64,000 nt of DNA. Source: Leptasterias polaris. Its lineage: Eukaryota; Echinodermata; Asteroidea; Forcipulatida; Asteriidae. Position numbers and translations under genes: made by a program. How positions within the stretch are numbered: the first letter of the stretch is position 1; each line of letters begins with the position of its first letter. This document shows positions 55,501-64,000 of the stretch, piece by piece. The stretch covers positions 744,001 through 808,000 of the forward strand of contig JAZGTN010000196.1 in the NCBI GenBank assembly GCA_037783415.1, read 5' to 3'. Below the pieces are notes generated by a model. That model saw nothing but the letters and a program-made list of their open reading frames with translations, made no database searches and had not been told where the DNA came from.

Positions 55501-58500
55501 TCAAACCAAAAGGTTAAAGAACAATGAAAATTGCACTGGCAACCTGGCTAGGCAGGGATTCAAACCAAAAAGTTAAAGAACAGTGAAAATTGGACTGGCA
55601 ACCTGGCTAGGCGGGGATTCAAACCAACATGTTAAAGAACGGTGAAAATTGGACTGGCAACCTGGCTAGGCGGGGATTCAAACCAACATGTTAAAGAACG
55701 GTGAAAATTGGACTGGCAACCTGGCTGGGCAGGGATTCAAACCAAAAGGTTAAAGAACAGTGAAAATTGGACTGGCAACCTGGCTAGGCAGGGATTCAAA
55801 CCAACATGTTAAAGAACGGTGAAAATTGGACTGGCAACCTGGCTAGGCAGGGATTCAAACCAACATGTTAAAGAACGGTGAAAATTGGACTGGCAACCTG
55901 GCTAGGCGGGGATTCAAACCAACATGTTAAAGAACTGTGAAAATTGGACTGGCAACCTGGCTAGGCAGGCGGGGATTCAAACCAAAAGGTTAAAGAACGG
56001 TGAAAATTGGACTGGCAACCTGGCTAGGCGGGGATTCAAACCAACATGTTAAAGAACGGTGAAAATTGGACTGGCAACCTGGCTAGGCAGGGATTCAAAC
56101 CAACATGTTAAAGAACGGTGAAAATTGGACTGGCAACCTGGCTAGGTGGGAATTCAAACCAACATGTTAAAGAACGATGAAAATTGGACTGGCAACCTGG
56201 CTAGGCAGGGATTCAAACCAAAAGGTTAAAGAACAGTGAAAATATGACTGGCAACCTGGCTGGGCAGGGATTCAAACCAAAAGGTTAAAGAACAGTGAAA
56301 ATTGGACTGGCAACCTGGCTGGGCAGGGATTCAAACCAAAAGGTTAAAGAACAGTGAAAATTGGACTGGCAACCTGGCTGGGCAGGGATTCAAACCAAAA
56401 GGTTAAAGAACAGTGAAAATTGGACTGGCAACCTGGCTAGGCAGGGATTCAAACCAAATGGTTAAAGAACAGTGAAAATTGGACTGGCAACCTGGCTAGG
56501 CAGGGATTCAAACCAACATGTTAAAGAACGGTGAAAATTGGACTGGCAACCTGGCTAGGCGGGGATTCAAACCAACATGTTAAAGAACGGTGAACATTGG
56601 ACTGGCAACCTGGCTAGGCAGGGATTCAAACCAAAAGGTTAAAGAACAGTGAAAATTGGACTGGCAACCTGGCTGGGCAGGGATTCAAACCAACATGTTA
56701 AAGAACGGTGAACATTGGACTGGCAACCTGGCTAGGCGGGGATTCAAACCAACATGTTAAAGAACGGTGAAAATTGGACTGGCAACCTGGCTGGGCAGGG
56801 ATTCAAACCAACATGTTAAAGAACGGTGAACATTGGACTGGCAACCTGGCTAGGCGGGGATTCAAACCAACATGTTAAAGAACGGTGAAAATTGGACTGG
56901 CAACCTGGCTAGGCGGGGATTCAAACCAACATGTTAAAGAACGGTGAAAATTGGACTGGCAACCTGGCTGGGCAGGGATTCAAACCAAAAGGTTAAAGAA
57001 CAGTGAAAATATGACTGGCAACCTGGCTGGGCAGGGATTCAAACCAAAAGGTTAAAGAACGGTGAAAATTGGACTGGCAACCTGGCTGGGCAGGGATTCA
57101 AACCAAAAGGTTAAAGAACAGTGAAAATTGGACTGGCAACCTGGCTGGGCAGGGATTCAAACCAAAAGGTTAAAGAACAGTGAAAATTGGACTGGCAACC
57201 TGGCTAGGCGGGGATTCAAACCAAAAGGTTAAAGAACAGTGAAAATTGGACTGGCAACCTGGCTGGGCAGGGATTCAAACCAAAAGGTTAAAGAACAGTG
57301 AAAATTGGACTGGCAACCTGAGTGGCTGGGCAGGGATTCAAACCAAAAGGTTAAAGAACAGTGAAAATTGGACTGGCAACCTGGCTAGGCAGGGATTCAA
57401 ACCAAAAGGTTAAAGAACAGTGAAAATTGGACTGGCAACCTGGCTAGGCGGGGATTCAAACCAACATGTTAAAGAACGGTGAAAATTGGACTGGCAACCT
57501 GGCTAGGCGGGGATTCAAACCAACATGTTAAAGAACGGTGAAAATTGGACTGGCAACCTGGCTAGGCGGGGATTCAAACCAACATGTTAAAGAACGGTGA
57601 AAATTGGACTGGCAACCTGGCTGGGCAGGGATTCAAACCAAAAGGTTAAAGAACAATGAAAATTGCACTGGCAACCTGGCTAGGCAGGGATTCAAACCAA
57701 AAAGTTAAAGAACAGTGAAAATTGGACTGGCAACCTGGCTAGGCGGGGATTCAAACCAACATGTTAAAGAACGGTGAAAATTGGACTGGCAACCTGGCTA
57801 GGCGGGGATTCAAACCAACATGTTAAAGAACGGTGAAAATTGGACTGGCAACCTGGCTGGGCAGGGATTCAAACCAAAAGGTTAAAGAACAGTGAAAATT
57901 GGACTGGCAACCTGGCTAGGCAGGGATTCAAACCAACATGTTAAAGAACGGTGAAAATTGGACTGGCAACCTGGCTAGGCAGGGATTCAAACCAACATGT
58001 TAAAGAACGGTGAAAATTGGACTGGCAACCTGGCTAGGCGGGGATTCAAACCAACATGTTAAAGAACTGTGAAAATTGGACTGGCAACCTGGCTAGGCAG
58101 GCGGGGATTCAAACCAAAAGGTTAAAGAACGGTGAAAATTGGACTGGCAACCTGGCTAGGCGGGGATTCAAACCAACATGTTAAAGAACGGTGAAAATTG
58201 GACTGGCAACCTGGCTAGGCAGGGATTCAAACCAACATGTTAAAGAACGGTGAAAATTGGACTGGCAACCTGGCTAGGCGGGAATTCAAACCAACATGTT
58301 AAAGAACGATGAAAATTGGACTGGCAACCTGGCTAGGCAGGGATTCAAACCAAAAGGTTAAAGAACAGTGAAAATATGACTGGCAACCTGGCTGGGCAGG
58401 GATTCAAACCAAAAGGTTAAAGAACAGTGAAAATTGGACTGGCAACCTGGCTGGGCAGGGATTCAAACCAAAAGGTTAAAGAACAGTGAAAATTGGACTG

Positions 58501-61500
58501 GCAACCTGGCTGGGCAGGGATTCAAACCAAAAGGTTAAAGAACAGTGAAAATTGGACTGGCAACCTGGCTAGGCAGGGATTCAAACCAAATGGTTAAAGA
58601 ACAGTGAAAATTGGACTGGCAACCTGGCTAGGCAGGGATTCAAACCAACATGTTAAAGAACGGTGAAAATTGGACTGGCAACCTGGCTAGGCGGGGATTC
58701 AAACCAACATGTTAAAGAACGGTGAACATTGGACTGGCAACCTGGCTAGGCAGGGATTCAAACCAAAAGGTTAAAGAACAGTGAAAATTGGACTGGCAAC
58801 CTGGCTAGGCGGGGATTCAAACCAACATGTTAAAGAACGGTGAAAATTGGACTGGCAACCTGGCTAGGCGGGGATTCAAACCAACATGTTAAAGAACGGT
58901 GAAAATTGGACTGGCAACCTGGCTGGGCAGGGATTCAAACCAAAAGGTTAAAGAACAGTGAAAATTGGACTGGCAACCTGGCTAGGCAGGGATTCAAACC
59001 AACATGTTAAAGAACGGTGAAAATTGGACTGGCAACCTGGCTAGGCAGGGATTCAAACCAACATGTTAAAGAACGGTGAAAATTGGACTGGCAACCTGGC
59101 TAGGCGGGGATTCAAACCAACATGTTAAAGAACTGTGAAAATTGGACTGGCAACCTGGCTAGGCAGGCGGGGATTCAAACCAAAAGGTTAAAGAACGGTG
59201 AAAATTGGACTGGCAACCTGGCTAGGCGGGGATTCAAACCAACATGTTAAAGAACGGTGAAAATTGGACTGGCAACCTGGCTAGGCAGGGATTCAAACCA
59301 ACATGTTAAAGAACGGTGAAAATTGGACTGGCAACCTGGCTAGGCGGGAATTCAAACCAACATGTTAAAGAACGATGAAAATTGGACTGGCAACCTGGCT
59401 AGGCAGGGATTCAAACCAAAAGGTTAAAGAACAGTGAAAATATGACTGGCAACCTGGCTGGGCAGGGATTCAAACCAAAAGGTTAAAGAACAGTGAAAAT
59501 TGGACTGGCAACCTGGCTGGGCAGGGATTCAAACCAAAAGGTTAAAGAACAGTGAAAATTGGACTGGCAACCTGGCTGGGCAGGGATTCAAACCAAAAGG
59601 TTAAAGAACAGTGAAAATTGGACTGGCAACCTGGCTAGGCAGGGATTCAAACCAAATGGTTAAAGAACAGTGAAAATTGGACTGGCAACCTGGCTAGGCA
59701 GGGATTCAAACCAACATGTTAAAGAACGGTGAAAATTGGACTGGCAACCTGGCTAGGCGGGGATTCAAACCAACATGTTAAAGAACGGTGAACATTGGAC
59801 TGGCAACCTGGCTAGGCAGGGATTCAAACCAAAAGGTTAAAGAACAGTGAAAATTGGACTGGCAACCTGGCTGGGCAGGGATTCAAACCAACATGTTAAA
59901 GAACGGTGAACATTGGACTGGCAACCTGGCTAGGCGGGGATTCAAACCAACATGTTAAAGAACGGTGAAAATTGGACTGGCAACCTGGCTGGGCAGGGAT
60001 TCAAACCAAAAGGTTAAAGAACAGTGAAAATTGGACTGGCAACCTGGCTGGGCAGGGATTCAAACCAAATGGTTAAAGAACAGTGAAAATTGGACTGGCA
60101 ACCTGGCTGGGCAGGGATTCAAACCAAAAGGTTAAAGAACAGTGAAAATTGGACTGGCAACCTGGCTGGGCAGGGATTCAAACCAAATGGTTAAAGAACA
60201 GTGAAAATTGGACTGGCAACCTGGCTGGGCAGGGATTCAAACCAAAAGGTTAAAGAACAATGAAAATTGCACTGGCAACCTGGCTAGGCAGGGATTCAAA
60301 CCAAAAAGTTAAAGAACAGTGAAAATTGGACTGGCAACCTGGCTAGGCGGGGATTCAAACCAACATGTTAAAGAACGGTGAAAATTGGACTGGCAACCTG
60401 GCTAGGCGGGGATTCAAACCAACATGTTAAAGAACGGTGAAAATTGGACTGGCAACCTGGCTGGGCAGGGATTCAAACCAAAAGGTTAAAGAACAGTGAA
60501 AATTGGACTGGCAACCTGGCTAGGCAGGGATTCAAACCAACATGTTAAAGAACGGTGAAAATTGGACTGGCAACCTGGCTAGGCAGGGATTCAAACCAAC
60601 ATGTTAAAGAACGGTGAAAATTGGACTGGCAACCTGGCTAGGCGGGGATTCAAACCAACATGTTAAAGAACTGTGAAAATTGGACTGGCAACCTGGCTAG
60701 GCAGGCGGGGATTCAAACCAAAAGGTTAAAGAACGGTGAAAATTGGACTGGCAACCTGGCTAGGCGGGGATTCAAACCAACATGTTAAAGAACGGTGAAA
60801 ATTGGACTGGCAACCTGGCTAGGCAGGGATTCAAACCAACATGTTAAAGAACGGTGAAAATTGGACTGGCAACCTGGCTAGGCGGGAATTCAAACCAACA
60901 TGTTAAAGAACGATGAAAATTGGACTGGCAACCTGGCTAGGCAGGGATTCAAACCAAAAGGTTAAAGAACAGTGAAAATATGACTGGCAACCTGGCTGGG
61001 CAGGGATTCAAACCAAAAGGTTAAAGAACAGTGAAAATTGGACTGGCAACCTGGCTGGGCAGGGATTCAAACCAAAAGGTTAAAGAACAGTGAAAATTGG
61101 ACTGGCAACCTGGCTGGGCAGGGATTCAAACCAAAAGGTTAAAGAACAGTGAAAATTGGACTGGCAACCTGGCTGGGCAGGGATTCAAACCAAAAGGTTA
61201 AAGAACAGTGAAAATTGGACTGGCAACCTGGCTAGGCGGGGATTCAAACCAACATGTTAAAGAACGGTGAAAATTGGACTGGCAACCTGGCTAGGCGGGG
61301 ATTCAAACCAACATGTTAAAGAACAGTGAAAATTGGACTGGCAACCTGGCTAGGCGGGGATTCAAACCAACATGTTAAAGAACGGTGAAAATTGGACTGG
61401 CAACCTGGCTGGGCAGGGATTCAAACCAAAAGGTTAAAGAACAGTGAAAATATGACTGGCAACCTGGCTGGGCAGGGATTCAAACCAAAAGGTTAAAGAA

Positions 61501-64000
61501 CAGTGAAAATTGGACTGGCAACCTGGCTGGGCAGGGATTCAAACCAAAAGGTTAAAGAACAGTGAAAATTGGACTGGCAACCTGGCTGGGCAGGGATTCA
61601 AACCAAAAGGTTAAAGAACAGTGAAAATTGGACTGGCAACCTGGCTAGGCGGGGATTCAAACCAACATGTTAAAGAACGGTGAAAATTGGACTGGCAACC
61701 TGGCTGGGCAGGGATTCAAACCAAAAGGTTAAAGAACAGTGAAAATATGACTGGCAACCTGGCTGGGCAGGGATTCAAACCAAAAGGTTAAAGAACAGTG
61801 AAAATTGGACTGGCAACCTGGCTGGGCAGGGATTCAAACCAAAAGGTTAAAGAACAGTGAAAATTGGACTGGCAACCTGGCTGGGCAGGGATTCAAACCA
61901 AAAGGTTAAAGAACAGTGAAAATTGGACTGGCAACCTGGCTAGGCGGGGATTCAAACCAAAAGGTTAAAGAACAGTGAAAATTGGACTGGCAACCTGGCT
62001 GGGCAGGGATTCAAACCAAAAGGTTAAAGAACAGTGAAAATTGGACTGGCAACCTGAGTGGCTGGGCAGGGATTCAAACCAAAAGGTTAAAGAACAGTGA
62101 AAATTGGACTGGCAACCTGGCTAGGCAGGGATTCAAACCAAAAGGTTAAAGAACAGTGAAAATTGGACTGGCAACCTGGCTAGGCGGGGATTCAAACCAA
62201 CATGTTAAAGAACGGTGAAAATTGGACTGGCAACCTGGCTAGGCGGGGATTCAAACCAACATGTTAAAGAACGGTGAAAATTGGACTGGCAACCTGGCTA
62301 GGCGGGGATTCAAACCAACATGTTAAAGAACGGTGAAAATTGGACTGGCAACCTGGCTGGGCAGGGATTCAAACCAAAAGGTTAAAGAACAATGAAAATT
62401 GCACTGGCAACCTGGCTAGGCAGGGATTCAAACCAAAAAGTTAAAGAACAGTGAAAATTGGACTGGCAACCTGGCTAGGCGGGGATTCAAACCAACATGT
62501 TAAAGAACGGTGAAAATTGGACTGGCAACCTGGCTAGGCGGGGATTCAAACCAACATGTTAAAGAACGGTGAAAATTGGACTGGCAACCTGGCTGGGCAG
62601 GGATTCAAACCAAAAGGTTAAAGAACAGTGAAAATTGGACTGGCAACCTGGCTAGGCAGGGATTCAAACCAACATGTTAAAGAACGGTGAAAATTGGACT
62701 GGCAACCTGGCTAGGCAGGGATTCAAACCAACATGTTAAAGAACGGTGAAAATTGGACTGGCAACCTGGCTAGGCGGGGATTCAAACCAACATGTTAAAG
62801 AACTGTGAAAATTGGACTGGCAACCTGGCTAGGCAGGCGGGGATTCAAACCAAAAGGTTAAAGAACGGTGAAAATTGGACTGGCAACCTGGCTAGGCGGG
62901 GATTCAAACCAACATGTTAAAGAACGGTGAAAATTGGACTGGCAACCTGGCTAGGCAGGGATTCAAACCAACATGTTAAAGAACGGTGAAAATTGGACTG
63001 GCAACCTGGCTAGGCGGGAATTCAAACCAACATGTTAAAGAACGATGAAAATTGGACTGGCAACCTGGCTAGGCAGGGATTCAAACCAAAAGGTTAAAGA
63101 ACAGTGAAATTATGACTGGCAACCTGGCTGGGCAGGGATTCAAACCAAAAGGTTAAAGAACAGTGAAAATTGGACTGGCAACCTGGCTGGGCAGGGATTC
63201 AAACCAAAAGGTTAAAGAACAGTGAAAATTGGACTGGCAACCTGGCTGGGCAGGGATTCAAACCAAAAGGTTAAAGAACAGTGAAAATTGGACTGGCAAC
63301 CTGGCTGGGCAGGGATTCAAACCAAAAGGTTAAAGAACAGTGAAAATTGGACTGGCAACCTGGCTAGGCGGGGATTCAAACCAACATGTTAAAGAACGGT
63401 GAAAATTGGACTGGCAACCTGGCTAGGCGGGGATTCAAACCAACATGTTAAAGAACAGTGAAAATTGGACTGGCAACCTGGCTAGGCGGGGATTCAAACC
63501 AACATGTTAAAGAACGGTGAAAATTGGACTGGCAACCTGGCTGGGCAGGGATTCAAACCAAAAGGTTAAAGAACAGTGAAAATATGACTGGCAACCTGGC
63601 TGGGCAGGGATTCAAACCAAAAGGTTAAAGAACAGTGAAAATTGGACTGGCAACCTGGCTGGGCAGGGATTCAAACCAAAAGGTTAAAGAACAGTGAAAA
63701 TTGGACTGGCAACCTGGCTGGGCAGGGATTCAAACCAAAAGGTTAAAGAACAGTGAAAATTGGACTGGCAACCTGGCTAGGCGGGGATTCAAACCAACAT
63801 GTTAAAGAACGGTGAAAATTGGACTGGCAACCTGGCTGGGCAGGGATTCAAACCAAAAGGTTAAAGAACAGTGAAAATATGACTGGCAACCTGGCTGGGC
63901 AGGGATTCAAACCAAAAGGTTAAAGAACAGTGAAAATTGGACTGGCAACCTGGCTGGGCAGGGATTCAAACCAAAAGGTTAAAGAACAGTGAAAATTGGA
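49560..64000. repeat. 59-bp satellite array, about 245 units, continuing past the window
   Basis: The unit is ggctgggcagggattcaaac, caaaaggttaaagaacagtg, aaaattggactggcaacct, 59 bp. Two main subfamilies alternate: CAAAAGG or CAAATGG with AACAGTG, and CAACATG with AACGGTG, usually with GGCTAGGCGG. Rare markers show higher-order structure: a 4-bp gain (ggcaggcgggg) at 53891, 55964, 58096, 59162, 60700 and 62832; cctgagtggctgg near 55187, 57318 and 62053; and GAAAATATG or GCACTGG variants. In transcript sense the unit contains GGTTTGAATCC, close to an RNA polymerase III B box, which suggests it was seeded by a piece of a tRNA-derived SINE. Confidence 0.97.

Noticed and set aside
49560..64000. 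CRISPR-like array
   Set aside because: The units are contiguous tandem repeats without unique spacers, and the surrounding gene has eukaryotic introns.
1..64000. Nucleosome-phasing role because 2x87, 3x59 and 5x37 fall near 174-185 bp
   Set aside because: Small multiples of many unit lengths fall in this range by chance, and nothing in the sequence tests it.

Overview
The window looks like genomic DNA from a marine invertebrate deuterostome, probably an echinoderm and possibly a sea star. The evidence is GT-AG introns, tRNA-derived SINEs with a (TTA)n tail, a CR1/L2-like LINE fragment, a CsRn1-like Ty3/gypsy element and palindromic dispersed repeats. The taxon is an inference; the eukaryotic nature is certain.

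One host gene runs through the whole window on the minus strand: a plexin, the semaphorin receptor. Ten exons (49345 down to 638) were found by translating between splice sites. They total 1077 nt, keep one reading frame across nine GT-AG introns, and encode about 359 residues of the cytoplasmic region. In order these are the first half of the split Ras/Rap-GAP domain with its paired arginines, the inserted Rho-GTPase-binding domain (RBD), and the start of the second GAP half. The ectodomain exons lie beyond the right edge and the last GAP exons beyond the left edge.

Nearly everything else is intronic repeat. From left to right: a 28-bp minisatellite beside a splice donor (345-620); a near-perfect 36-bp palindrome (1981-2055); and a 36.7-kb intron (3747-40481) that is almost entirely an 87-bp satellite of about 360 units. 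A young Ty3/gypsy element (4978-9913) interrupts that satellite. Next come introns with SINEs, a LINE fragment split by a 1.08-kb TIR transposon (43294-44375) and dispersed palindromic repeats. A 37-bp array of about 63 units follows (45890-48216), then a head-to-head SINE pair. Last is a 59-bp array of about 245 units, running from about 49560 past the right edge.

The 87-bp and 59-bp arrays have higher-order structure: rare indels and variants recur at exact multiples of the unit. The 87-bp unit is open on both strands, which produces ORFs of up to 2184 codons that I interpret as non-coding. In the sense of the plexin transcript every 87-bp unit carries a splice-acceptor-like pyrimidine tract plus AG, so the large intron would present hundreds of decoy 3' splice sites inside the RBD-coding part of the gene. 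I see no clear new protein system. The most unusual feature is this extreme, ordered satellite expansion in successive introns of one plexin gene.
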